DNA of 64,000 nt from Bacteroidota bacterium (GTDB taxonomy: Bacteria; Bacteroidota; Bacteroidia; Chitinophagales; Chitinophagaceae), in contig CANGUG010000003.1 of the NCBI GenBank assembly GCA_947457075.1, positions 62,001 through 126,000 of the forward strand, read 5' to 3'. The position numbers and the translations under genes are program-made. The notes beneath the pieces were generated by a model. That model saw only the letters and a program-made list of their open reading frames with translations. It was not told the DNA's origin and ran no database searches. Shown in pieces: positions 1 to 7,775 of this stretch; positions within the stretch are counted from its first letter, which is position 1, and every line of letters begins with the position of its first letter.

Positions 1-408
1 TTTTACATTCAATATCCCGCAGTGAATTCCTCCACTAATTCCTGTAATACCGGTTCTTTGAACTATAAATGTATTATTTCTAATGCCATTATTTAATTCG
101 TATAATTTAGCGCCTTTTGATATATATGGTTGAATTAGTTTGCTATAATTTTTACATTCTTTGTTGTTTTCTAATTCATCATTGTCATTTTTAATACAAT
201 TTGGGGGCTCTATATATTTCCCGTTAACATAAACTACGATTGGTTGTGCGCATGGGTAAGATTTATAATTATTACTATAATCATATGAATCACTCGCCAT
301 AAAAATTACTGTAAAAGGGTTATTTTGTTCTATCCCATTATTTTTCAAATCATACTTAAATCCCAATGAAATAAAACTACCTAAAAATATAAATGCAAAT
401 TTTTTCAT
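1..408 (-). CDS. Hypothetical exported protein, cut off at window edge
   Basis: An open frame of 136 codons starts at an ATG at 408 and runs uninterrupted to base 1, so the C-terminus lies outside the window. The first 16 residues (basic MKK, then a hydrophobic stretch FAFIFLGSFISLG) look like a signal peptide, suggesting export. The rest is polar and rich in Asn, Lys and Tyr with four cysteines, and ends in a Gly-rich patch (TGISGGIHCG). I do not recognise a family. It is more AT-rich than the helicase gene beside it, which could reflect accessory DNA. Its promoter would lie in the AT-rich 409-515 gap it shares divergently with the helicase gene. Confidence 0.6.
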   Translation of the reverse strand, partial: MKKFAFIFLGSFISLGFKYDLKNNGIEQNNPFTVIFMASDSYDYSNNYKSYPCAQPIVVYVNGKYIEPPNCIKNDNDELENNKECKNYSKLIQPYISKGAKLYELNNGIRNNTFIVQRTGITGISGGIHCGILNVK

Positions 409-515
409 CTTGTATTTTTTACAATTTATATAAAAAATTAATATATTCAAATTATAATATTTAATAATTTGTGAATATGTGATTTTAACGTACGCTAATC
501 CTTTACCTTCGCCAT

Positions 516-1844
516 ATGAATTTTACCGACCTCAACCTAAATGCATCCTTACTCAATGCATTAGATGATTTAAAATACAAGCAGCCCACTACCATACAAC
601 ACCGTGTATTCCCAATTGTTATGTCAGGAAGGGACGTTTGTGGTATAGCCCAAACAGGCACCGGTAAAACCTTCGCTTACTTACTACCATGCTTAAGACA
701 ATGGAAATTTGATAAAAACAAAGATCCTCAAATTTTAATTTTAGTTCCCACCAGGGAATTGGTGGTTCAAGTGGTAGAAGCCGCAAAAAAACTTACCAAG
801 TATATGAATGTGACCACCATTGGAGTTTTTGGTGGTGTAAATATTAACACACAAGCCAAAGAAGTTGAAAATGGGGTAGATGTATTAGTGGCCACTCCAG
901 GAAGGTTATTTGATTTAATCATGAATGGTTCCATTAAAACAAAAACTATTAAAAAGTTAGTGATTGATGAAATGGATGAAATGTTGAATTTGGGATTCAG
1001 AAAACAAATCACCAATATTTTAGAATTACTTCCACAAAAACGTCAAAACTTATTATTTTCTGCCACCATAACCGAAGAGGTTGAAAAATTAATGGACGAT
1101 TATTTTACAGTACCAGAAAGAGTAGAAGCAGCTCCTACAGGTACTCCATTGGAAAACATAGTTCAATCAGGTTACGAAGTCCCTAATTTTAACACCAAGG
1201 TTAACTTATTAGAATTATTGCTGAGTTCAGATGAAAGTATGACCAAGGTTTTAATTTTTGCCGCTACGAAAAGTTTAGCCGATCAATTGTATGATAAATT
1301 AATTGAATTATTCCCCGATATCGTTGGTGTGATTCACTCTAATAAAGAACAAAATTATCGTTTTAATACAGTAAATCAATTTAAAGCAGGCGTCTTTAAG
1401 TATATTATCTCCACCGATGTAATGGCCCGTGGTATTGATGTTGCTGAAGTTACGCATGTAATTAATTTTGACACACCCGATGTGCCAGAAAATTATATTC
1501 ATCGAATTGGTAGAACAGGTAGAGCAGATAAAAAGGGAATTGCTATCACTTTTATAACGCCTAAAGAAGTTAAGGAAAGAACTGCTATTGAAACCTTAAT
1601 GAAGCAACCAATACCTATTCAAACTTTACCAGAAAATTTAAAAATATCTGAAATTTTAACTGAGGATGAAAAGCCAAAAGTGAGAATGAAAATTATTCAA
1701 ACTAAAGTACCTAAAAAAGAAGAGTCAGGCCCTGCATTTCATGAAAAATCTTTGAAGAATCAAAAAGTGAATGTGCGTAAGAATCATAAAGATGCAATGA
1801 TGAAAAAATATGGTAAGCCCAAAAAGCGTAAGGCAAAAAAATAA
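516..1844 (+). CDS. DEAD-box ATP-dependent RNA helicase
   Basis: Unwinds RNA duplexes using ATP, probably in ribosome assembly or cold-adapted mRNA remodelling. The 442-residue protein carries the superfamily 2 motifs in order: Q motif near residue 25, Walker A AQTGTGKT near 45-52, PTRELV near 80, motif II as DEMD near 150, SAT near 180, and C-terminal motif VI HRIGRTGR near 330. The tail after residue 380 is very basic (ending KPKKRKAKK), typical of an RNA-binding extension. Motif II reads DEMD rather than DEAD; the catalytic acidic residues are kept. It is a single gene ending in a strong terminator. The exact subfamily (CsdA, RhlE or other) cannot be set by eye. Confidence 0.92.
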   Translation: MNFTDLNLNASLLNALDDLKYKQPTTIQHRVFPIVMSGRDVCGIAQTGTGKTFAYLLPCLRQWKFDKNKDPQILILVPTRELVVQVVEAAKKLTKYMNVTTIGVFGGVNINTQAKEVENGVDVLVATPGRLFDLIMNGSIKTKTIKKLVIDEMDEMLNLGFRKQITNILELLPQKRQNLLFSATITEEVEKLMDDYFTVPERVEAAPTGTPLENIVQSGYEVPNFNTKVNLLELLLSSDESMTKVLIFAATKSLADQLYDKLIELFPDIVGVIHSNKEQNYRFNTVNQFKAGVFKYIISTDVMARGIDVAEVTHVINFDTPDVPENYIHRIGRTGRADKKGIAITFITPKEVKERTAIETLMKQPIPIQTLPENLKISEILTEDEKPKVRMKIIQTKVPKKEESGPAFHEKSLKNQKVNVRKNHKDAMMKKYGKPKKRKAKK

Positions 1845-1850
1845 AAGCAT

Positions 1851-1882
1851 AAAAAAGCCCTTAAAAATTAAGGGCTTTTTTT
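1851..1882. terminator. Bidirectional Rho-independent terminator between helicase and ndk
   Basis: The inverted repeat AAGCCCTT/AAGGGCTT is flanked by an A-run on the left and a T-run on the right, so it can stop transcription from both the helicase gene (plus) and ndk (minus). Confidence 0.85.
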
Positions 1883-1889
1883 ATTGTCG

Positions 1890-1915
1890 TTTTATGTTGG
1901 AATAACAACATAAAA
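1890..1915. other. Perfect 10-bp inverted repeat beside ndk stop
   Basis: TTTTATGTTG and CAACATAAAA are separated by 6 bases, immediately past the ndk stop codon and adjacent to the terminator. It may be an mRNA 3' protecting hairpin of ndk or a protein-binding palindrome; neither can be decided from sequence. Confidence 0.5.
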
Positions 1916-1921
1916 TGAGGT

Positions 1922-2338
1922 TTAAAATCTTTCTAGACCACTAAAAAAGAAATTTCCTTCGATAGCAGCATTTTCATCGCTGTCACTTCCGTGTACTGCA
2001 TTTTCACCAATGGAAGCCGCATACTTTTTACGGATTGTACCTTCTTCCGCTTGCGCTGGATTGGTAGCCCCAATTAATGTTCTAAAATCAGTAACTGCAT
2101 TGTCCTTTTCTAATATTGCAGCAACAATTGGGCCACTACTCATAAATTCAACCAATTCACCATAAAATGGTCTTTCCTTGTGTACTTCATAAAATTGTCC
2201 AGCCTGAGCAGGTGATAAATGAATCCATTTCATTGCTTTTACAGCAAAACCAGCTTGGATAATTTGGTCTAAAATTGCGCCAGTGTATCCTTTTGAGGTT
2301 GCATCAGGCTTAATCATCGTAAATGTTCTGTTGCTCAT
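1922..2338 (-). CDS. ndk: Nucleoside diphosphate kinase
   Basis: Transfers the gamma phosphate of ATP to nucleoside diphosphates in the cytoplasm through a phosphohistidine intermediate, balancing NTP and dNTP pools. The 138-residue length fits the family. The N-terminus [10 protein letters not shown] and the active-site signature NAVHGSDS (catalytic His near residue 115) are diagnostic, as is the final aromatic-containing C-terminus. The ATG at 2338 is preceded by a TAATTTTG -7 element on the minus strand. It is divergent from the nanoRNase gene, with 79 bp between start codons, so the two promoters lie close together. The product links functionally to the pyrimidine genes further right. Confidence 0.97.
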   Translation of the reverse strand: MSNRTFTMIKPDATSKGYTGAILDQIIQAGFAVKAMKWIHLSPAQAGQFYEVHKERPFYGELVEFMSSGPIVAAILEKDNAVTDFRTLIGATNPAQAEEGTIRKKYAASIGENAVHGSDSDENAAIEGNFFFSGLERF

Positions 2339-2372
2339 GTTTATTTTGTTATAATGTTTCTAATTGTGGCCG

Positions 2373-2380
2373 CAAAATTA
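2373..2380 (-). promoter_or_regulatory. Candidate -7 element for ndk
   Basis: Read on the minus strand this is TAATTTTG, matching the Bacteroidota -7 consensus TAnnTTTG, 34 bases upstream of the ndk ATG. No clear -33 TTTG is seen at the expected spacing. Confidence 0.4.
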
Positions 2381-2402
2381 CACAAAAACATTGGTTTTGC
2401 CC

Positions 2403-2410
2403 TAAATTTG
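2403..2410 (+). promoter_or_regulatory. Candidate -7 element for nanoRNase gene
   Basis: TAAATTTG matches TAnnTTTG and ends 7 bases before the ATG at 2418, implying a very short or leaderless transcript. A -33 element is not evident. Confidence 0.4.
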
Positions 2411-2417
2411 TGGCCTT

Positions 2418-3428
2418 ATGCAATCAATTGAACAGTTTTACCCATTTTTAAAAACACCTTTCAAAGGGATTATTACCTGCCATCAAAAACCAGATGGGGA
2501 TGCAATGGGGTCTAGCCTTGCATTGTACCACTTTCTAAAAAGCCTTGGACATGATGTAACGGTAATCGCCCCCACCAACTGGGCTCAGTTCTTGGATTGG
2601 ATGCCAGGAGTTGATCAAGTAATTGATTTTGAGTCTAATAGAGAAATTGCTACAAAATTGGTAAACGAGGCAGATTATACATTTTGTTTGGACTTCAATA
2701 TTTTACACAGAACAAAACACTTGGAACCGGTAATAGCCAATTCAAAATCGGTTAAGATATTAATTGACCATCATCAACAACCAGATACACCTAGTTTTGG
2801 CTATGGGATAAGTGATGTAAAAATGAGTTCTACCTGCGAAATGATCTATGATTTTATAGTACAATCAGGTCATAGTAATCTAATTAATTTGGATATTGCT
2901 CAATGTTTATATACGGGATTAATGACTGATACCGGTTCCTTCCGTTTCCCATCTACCACCGCATCAGTGCATAAAATTGTAGCTCATTTAAAAGAAATAG
3001 GCTTACAACACGCTGTAATCCATGAGAATATCTATGATCAAGGTACAGCAGCAAGGTTAAAATTTATAGGAAATGCTTTTTTATATAGAATGCAGGTTTT
3101 CCCTGAATTAAATACTGCATTAATGGCTATTCCCAAGGCAGATATTTACAAATTTGAACTTAAAACAGGCGATACAGAAGGGTTAGTGAACTATTTATTG
3201 TCGATTCAAGGGATTAAATTGGCGGCCATTGTTATTGATAGGGAGGAGGAAAGAAAATGGAGCTTTAGAAGCAAAGGTATCTTTGATGTTAATATCTTTG
3301 CACGAAATCACTTTGAGGGGGGTGGCCATGCAAACGCAGCAGGTGGCAGATCCTCAAAATCGGTTGAAGCAACAGCCGCTGATTTTATAGAAATAATTAA
3401 AACATATAAAAATCAATTAACACAATAA
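2418..3428 (+). CDS. nrnA: DHH/DHHA1 phosphoesterase, NrnA-like nanoRNase / pAp phosphatase
   Basis: Degrades 2-5 nt RNA fragments and dephosphorylates pAp (family knowledge), acting in the cytoplasm after exoribonucleases such as RNase R, which is also encoded in this window. The 336-residue protein has the N-terminal DHH domain: HQKPDGDAMGSS near residue 23, the DxxxxHR-type segment near 95, and the name-giving IDHHQQPD near 115. The C-terminal DHHA1 domain ends with the glycine-rich GGGHANAAGG near 308. It is followed after 8 bp by the FKBP gene on the same strand, so the two are likely co-transcribed and share the terminator at 4384. Substrate preference is inferred from the family only. 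Confidence 0.88.
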   Translation: MQSIEQFYPFLKTPFKGIITCHQKPDGDAMGSSLALYHFLKSLGHDVTVIAPTNWAQFLDWMPGVDQVIDFESNREIATKLVNEADYTFCLDFNILHRTKHLEPVIANSKSVKILIDHHQQPDTPSFGYGISDVKMSSTCEMIYDFIVQSGHSNLINLDIAQCLYTGLMTDTGSFRFPSTTASVHKIVAHLKEIGLQHAVIHENIYDQGTAARLKFIGNAFLYRMQVFPELNTALMAIPKADIYKFELKTGDTEGLVNYLLSIQGIKLAAIVIDREEERKWSFRSKGIFDVNIFARNHFEGGGHANAAGGRSSKSVEATAADFIEIIKTYKNQLTQ

Positions 3429-3436
3429 ACTAAAAA

Positions 3437-4351
3437 ATGGTAAAATCAACTTTAAAGTTAGTCGCTGCTATTGTTTTGTTTGCAAGTTGCAATCAATTCG
3501 AAAAAGCGCCATCGGGAATGACTTACAAAATTCAACACGGTAGTGGTAATGAAAAATTATTACAAGCTGGTCAATATGTGAAATTACATATTGAATACAA
3601 GCTAAAGAAGAAAGATTCTGTATTAAGTAGCACTTTCCAACATATGCCAGTTTATTTCCCAATTGACACTGCTCAATTAGGTAAATATACTTTCACAGAG
3701 ATTTTAATGAAGTTGCGTAAAGGCGATAAAGTTGATTTTAATTTAAGTATTGATACTTTGGTTAAAATGAACCAATTACAGTTTAATGAAATGTTCAAAA
3801 AAGGAGATATTATCCTTGGTAAAGCTGAAATATTGAATGTATTTACAGACGTTAATCAAGTAGATGCTGATTACAAAAAAGAACAAGCTATTGAAAAAGA
3901 TAAAGAAATTAAAATTATCAAGGATCACTTAGCAAAGAATAAAATTAATGCTACTCAAACTCCAGAAGGGGTATTTATTGTTATCAAAAATGCAGGAGAT
4001 GCTTCAGCAAAAATTGATACGACAAAACAAGCAAGTGTTAATTACAAAGGATATAAATTAAATGGTGAAATATTTGACACCAATATGAAGCCAAATGATT
4101 CAACTGCAAAACCTTATGCAGTAAGAATGGGTGAAAATTCGGTGATTCCTGGTTGGGAAATTGCTTTACCTTATTTTGCAAAAGGCGGAACAGGTACCAT
4201 TTTTGTACCAGCTATGTTGGCTTATGGTCCTCAAGCCAATGGTTCAATTGGTGCATATGAAAACTTGGCATTTGATATTGAAATCAAAGAGGTAGTGAAA
4301 AAGCCAGCACAAACGGTAAAACCAATGTTACCTGAGATAAAGACAAAATAG
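3437..4351 (+). CDS. FKBP-type peptidyl-prolyl cis-trans isomerase lipoprotein
   Basis: Expected to catalyse proline isomerisation or act as a chaperone for exported proteins on the periplasmic side of a membrane. The signal peptide ends in a lipobox-like LFASC with lipidation Cys at residue 18. Two FKBP-like regions are visible: a diverged one at about residues 40-135 and a better conserved one at about 190-290, with VIPGWEIALPYFAKGGTG and the AYGPQ segment of the FKBP active site. The first copy lacks the usual aromatic pocket pattern and may be structural only. It sits 8 bp after the nanoRNase gene and ends before a strong bidirectional terminator. Confidence 0.87.
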   Translation: MVKSTLKLVAAIVLFASCNQFEKAPSGMTYKIQHGSGNEKLLQAGQYVKLHIEYKLKKKDSVLSSTFQHMPVYFPIDTAQLGKYTFTEILMKLRKGDKVDFNLSIDTLVKMNQLQFNEMFKKGDIILGKAEILNVFTDVNQVDADYKKEQAIEKDKEIKIIKDHLAKNKINATQTPEGVFIVIKNAGDASAKIDTTKQASVNYKGYKLNGEIFDTNMKPNDSTAKPYAVRMGENSVIPGWEIALPYFAKGGTGTIFVPAMLAYGPQANGSIGAYENLAFDIEIKEVVKKPAQTVKPMLPEIKTK

Positions 4352-4383
4352 AATTCCAAGATTAAATCAAAACTAGTCTTATA

Positions 4384-4417
4384 AAAAAATCCCGCAACTT
4401 ATCCTTGCGGGATTTTT
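4384..4417. terminator. Bidirectional terminator between FKBP gene and folP
   Basis: The stem AATCCCGCAA/TTGCGGGATT has a 7-base loop, with A-run before and T-run after, serving both convergent genes. Confidence 0.9.
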
Positions 4418-4441
4418 TATTGGATAATGGTAACCTCTTAA

Positions 4442-5266
4442 TTATACCAATTGGGGTAATAAGGTTACTATTTCTTTTGCTTCTTTTACGTCATGCACCC
4501 TTAAAATATGGGCCCCATTTTTTAAACCAATGGTGTTTACAATTGTAGTACCATTAAGGGCATATTCAGCCGATGTTTCCAAGCTTTTGTAAATGCTAGA
4601 TTTTCTTGAAACGCCCAATAAAATAGGTAAATTCAAAAAACATAAATCATTCAATTGCTTAACAATAGTAAAATTTTCTTCTATTGTTTTTCCAAATCCA
4701 AAACCAGGATCAATGACCCATTGCTCAATTCCAAAGGAAGAAAGTAATTTCTTTTTTTGTTGGAAATAGGCAATTAACTCCTCCATGATATTCGACCTAG
4801 TTGGAATTATATGCCTATTTTCTTTATCACCTGTTAGATGCATCCCTATAAAACCGGCATTGAATTCAGTAACTACTTTAAACATATTCTCATCAAATTG
4901 ACCACAACTAATATCATTGATTATATGCGCTCCCGCTTTCAATCCTTCCATAGCAACTTGGCTGTTAAAAGTATCTACAGATATGAATATTTCTGGAAAT
5001 TTGCTGTGTATGGCTTCAATAATGGGTACAATTTTTTGTATTTCTTCCTCAGTTGCAATAAATGCAGCACCTGGTCTGGTACTCTGGCCTCCTATATCAA
5101 TAATAGTTGCCCCTTCTTGAATGAATTTTGTGGCAATGTCCAATGCAATGTCTATTGACTGAACCCTGCTTTTTTCAAAGAAGGAATCAGGCGTAATGTT
5201 CATTATAGCCATTATTTGGGGGGAACTTATTTCCCAAATTTGACCTTTAGCAGGAATTTTGAACAT
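4442..5266 (-). CDS. folP: Dihydropteroate synthase
   Basis: Condenses p-aminobenzoate with dihydropterin pyrophosphate in folate synthesis; the target of sulfonamides. The 274-residue protein shows the family signatures MAIMNITPDSF near residue 20 (pterin pyrophosphate loop), GATIIDIGGQSTRPGA near 53-68, and the later SVDTFN, INDISCG and DPGFGFGKT motifs; a basic RVHD near the C-terminus completes the site. Sequence around the sulfonamide-facing loops looks ordinary, with no insertion. It stands alone on the minus strand, facing the FKBP gene, with folB about 32 kb away. The start ATG at 5266 gives the usual N-terminal length. Confidence 0.96.
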   Translation of the reverse strand: MFKIPAKGQIWEISSPQIMAIMNITPDSFFEKSRVQSIDIALDIATKFIQEGATIIDIGGQSTRPGAAFIATEEEIQKIVPIIEAIHSKFPEIFISVDTFNSQVAMEGLKAGAHIINDISCGQFDENMFKVVTEFNAGFIGMHLTGDKENRHIIPTRSNIMEELIAYFQQKKKLLSSFGIEQWVIDPGFGFGKTIEENFTIVKQLNDLCFLNLPILLGVSRKSSIYKSLETSAEYALNGTTIVNTIGLKNGAHILRVHDVKEAKEIVTLLPQLV

Positions 5267-5345
5267 AGTTTTATTTTAAGGGCGTTATGCATTATCTTGC
5301 AAGGGTTCAAAGTTATTAACTAACCTCGAAATTCTTACAATTTTA

Positions 5346-5891
5346 ATGAGCCATACTTCTTCACAATTTGATAAGGCTATTGCATCCTGTAGTGACATAT
5401 TCTTTAAAAAAACCCAGGATTATGGAACGGCCTGGAGAGTGCTACGCATCATTTCGGTGGTTGATCAGATTTTTATTAAAGCATTAAGAATTAGAACCAT
5501 TCAAGATGTTGGAACACAAAAAGTAGGAGACGATATCAAAGATGAGTTCAAAGGCATCATTAACTATTCCATTATTGGGTTAATTCAATTGAAATTAGAC
5601 GACCCTAAAGTGGAAGACTTACCTGTCAATGAAGTTCAATCCTTATATAATGAATATGTAAGTTTTGCAAAATCAACCATGGTAGATAAAAACCATGATT
5701 ATGGTGAAGCATGGCGTGATATGAGCCAGGAAAGTTTCGCAGATTTGATTTTGGTTAAATTATTGCGCATTCGCCAAATTCTAACGAACGACGGTAAAAC
5801 CTTAATAAGTGAAGGAATTGATGCTAATTTCGTAGATATTTTAAACTATGCTGTTTTTGCTTTAATCCTCATTGAGGAAGGCAAACATTAA
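5346..5891 (+). CDS. DUF1599 protein (nucleotide-modification-associated domain type)
   Basis: The function is unproven; the family is named for genomic links with nucleotide modification and recurs in Bacteroidota. The 181-residue protein is an internal duplication: KTQDYGTAWR...IKALRIRTIQ at about residues 22-55 and KNHDYGEAWRD...VKLLRIRQI at about 117-145. Each half has the conserved DYG-AWR and LRIR segments, as expected of an all-alpha fold. No signal peptide, so cytoplasmic. It starts 79 bp from the divergent folP ATG and is followed closely by the DoxX-like gene, with which it is probably co-transcribed. Confidence 0.82.
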   Translation: MSHTSSQFDKAIASCSDIFFKKTQDYGTAWRVLRIISVVDQIFIKALRIRTIQDVGTQKVGDDIKDEFKGIINYSIIGLIQLKLDDPKVEDLPVNEVQSLYNEYVSFAKSTMVDKNHDYGEAWRDMSQESFADLILVKLLRIRQILTNDGKTLISEGIDANFVDILNYAVFALILIEEGKH

Positions 5892-5921
5892 TTGAATCCC
5901 CCTCATTTAAATAATATAATT

Positions 5922-6992
5922 ATGCAATCCTTTCTAAAAATATTGCGATGGACAGTAGGTATATTATTTATATTCTCAGGATTGATCAAAGCCAATGATC
6001 CTTTGGGTTTAAGCTACAAAATGCAAGAGTTTTTCGATGTATTGGGTCTTTCTTTTTTCAGTGACTATACATTGATATTTTCCATTTTAATGAATGTACT
6101 TGAAATTGTAACTGGCATTGCCTTACTTATCCAATACCCATATAAGAAAACACTTTGGCTTTTATTAGCCTTAATTCTATTTTTTACTTTCTTAACTGGT
6201 TATGCATTATTCTCTGGTAAAATTAAAACCTGTGGTTGTTTTGGTGATTGTATCCCTTTGACTCCCCAAACATCCTTTATTAAGGACATTGTATTATTGA
6301 TTAGCATTGTTATTTTATTATTCTATCATAAAAAGATCAAAACAAAAATTAAACCTTGGCTAGGCATAATTATTTTAACCCTTACCAGCTTTGGTGTTGT
6401 CTATGGACAATATTATGTACTTAATCATTTGCCGCTCATTGATTGCTTACCCTACAAAACAGGGAATGATATCAATGAAAAAATGAAAACGCCTCCTGGC
6501 GCAGTACCTGATAGTGTTGCTATACAAATGGAGTTCACAAAAAACGGGAAATCCTATTTTTTTGACGCCAATCACTTTCCGGACAACTTCGATGAAAGTT
6601 ATATATATAAAAACAGGAGAGAAGTAGTTGTTCGAAAAGGGAATGGTTTGAAAGCAGCTATTGATGATTTTACTTTAGAAACCATAAACAAGGTTGATAG
6701 TACAAAGGATGTATTGTCACAAACTACTCCCTATGTATTGATTTTCACAGGTAAAGTAACAAACGAAGTACCCTGGGACATGTTGATGTCTGCTTTACAC
6801 AAAAAACATAAACTAGTATATATTGTCACTGCCGATAAATCAGGTGCCCTTCAATATTTATCCAAAGAAAATATTCTAATTGGGGATATTACCATGATTA
6901 AAACAGCCGCTAGAGTATGGCCTACCATTTTTATCATGAATGGGAGTGTAATCATGCAAAAGCAGAGTTATATTGATTTCTTGAATAAATAA
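5922..6992 (+). CDS. DoxX-like / BT_3928-family membrane protein
   Basis: Integral membrane protein of about 356 residues; role unknown. The N-terminal 145 residues form about four membrane helices with the DoxX-like pattern (FSGLIKANDPLG near residue 20) and a cysteine pair CGCFGDC near residue 105, reminiscent of MauE/DoxX redox partners. A further helix near 150-170 precedes a soluble C-terminal half of about 180 residues with a thioredoxin-like feel (YVLIFTGKV, a terminal WPTIFIMNG), but no CxxC there. The ATG at 5922 is preferred over a TTG at 5892, which would abut the DUF1599 stop. It likely forms an operon with DUF1599. Confidence 0.8.
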   Translation: MQSFLKILRWTVGILFIFSGLIKANDPLGLSYKMQEFFDVLGLSFFSDYTLIFSILMNVLEIVTGIALLIQYPYKKTLWLLLALILFFTFLTGYALFSGKIKTCGCFGDCIPLTPQTSFIKDIVLLISIVILLFYHKKIKTKIKPWLGIIILTLTSFGVVYGQYYVLNHLPLIDCLPYKTGNDINEKMKTPPGAVPDSVAIQMEFTKNGKSYFFDANHFPDNFDESYIYKNRREVVVRKGNGLKAAIDDFTLETINKVDSTKDVLSQTTPYVLIFTGKVTNEVPWDMLMSALHKKHKLVYIVTADKSGALQYLSKENILIGDITMIKTAARVWPTIFIMNGSVIMQKQSYIDFLNK

Positions 6993-7045
6993 TAGTCAGC
7001 TTGCATTAAATTGGCTAACTTAGGTATCACAGTAAACTTTCTGTT

Positions 7046-7474
7046 ATGTCAAAAATCAAAGAAATTCTTCAAAAGAAAGGCCCTGTATTTAATTCGGTTA
7101 CTCCAGATACCAAAGTGTTGGATGCTTTAAGTATCATGAAATCCGAAAACCTAAGTTATGTTGTAGTTATGCAGGATAGCAAATACCTTGGTATTATGTC
7201 CGAACGTGATTATACGCATAAAATTAAACTGCAAGGAAAGAAATCTGAAACTACGACTGTTAAAGAAATCATGTCCTCAGATTATCCAGTAATTGGTTAT
7301 GAGGAAGAATTGCAAAGATGCATGGTTTTAATGAACGTTTATAAAACAAGGTATTTACCCATTTTCGATGAAATGGAATTTCAAGGAGTCATTACCATGA
7401 ATGATTTAATGAGAGAAGTAATTGCTAAGGACGATCAAACTAAGCCCAACACAGATGGTTTATTTGAACTGTAA
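7046..7474 (+). CDS. Tandem CBS-domain protein
   Basis: A 142-residue cytoplasmic protein made of two CBS modules (residues about 10-65 and 75-130), which usually bind adenine nucleotides and sense energy status. The motifs SYVVVMQDSKYLGIMSERDYTHK and TRYLPIFDEMEFQGVITMNDLMRE are each the typical CBS sheet-helix end. No attached enzyme domain is present, so its partner is unknown. It ends one base before the convergent DUF721 gene, with no terminator between them. Confidence 0.9.
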   Translation: MSKIKEILQKKGPVFNSVTPDTKVLDALSIMKSENLSYVVVMQDSKYLGIMSERDYTHKIKLQGKKSETTTVKEIMSSDYPVIGYEEELQRCMVLMNVYKTRYLPIFDEMEFQGVITMNDLMREVIAKDDQTKPNTDGLFEL

Positions 7475-7475
7475 T

Positions 7476-7757
7476 TTATTTGATTATCACTTCATTGATC
7501 ATGTTTTCTCCCATTTTTTCATTGACCCTTTCAATAATTTGTAATTTTTGAAAACCTAGTTCGTTTTTCAAGGGGCCTACATTGGTTTCGATAAATAATT
7601 TTTTATCAAAAATGTAAATCTTATCGGTGTACTTGGCAATGGTGGTACCCATTATTTCACTCCATACTTCCTCAATTTGCGCGGCGCGTATTCCGTTTTT
7701 CAATTTGCTACTTTGTACAAATTGCTTTAATGCATCTCCTAATTTAAATACTGCCAT
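7476..7757 (-). CDS. DUF721 protein, DciA-like helicase loader candidate
   Basis: Small 93-residue DUF721 protein. Members of this family in many bacteria (DciA) load the replicative helicase DnaB; here that role is inferred from family and position. It has the typical pattern: LGDALKQFV, then VWSEIMGTTIAKYTDKIYIFDKKLFIET, then LKNELGFQKLQIIERVNE. It lies 18 bp after recF on the same strand, the classic recF-DUF721 pair, so the two are co-transcribed. The ATG at 7757 is preferred over a TTG three codons upstream. Confidence 0.82.
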   Translation of the reverse strand: MAVFKLGDALKQFVQSSKLKNGIRAAQIEEVWSEIMGTTIAKYTDKIYIFDKKLFIETNVGPLKNELGFQKLQIIERVNEKMGENMINEVIIK

Positions 7758-7775
7758 AGCTTGCAATTTACGGAA

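Noticed and set aside
4838..5158. 106-codon plus-strand frame inside folP
   Set aside because: Antisense shadow of a well-conserved gene, no domain or signal.
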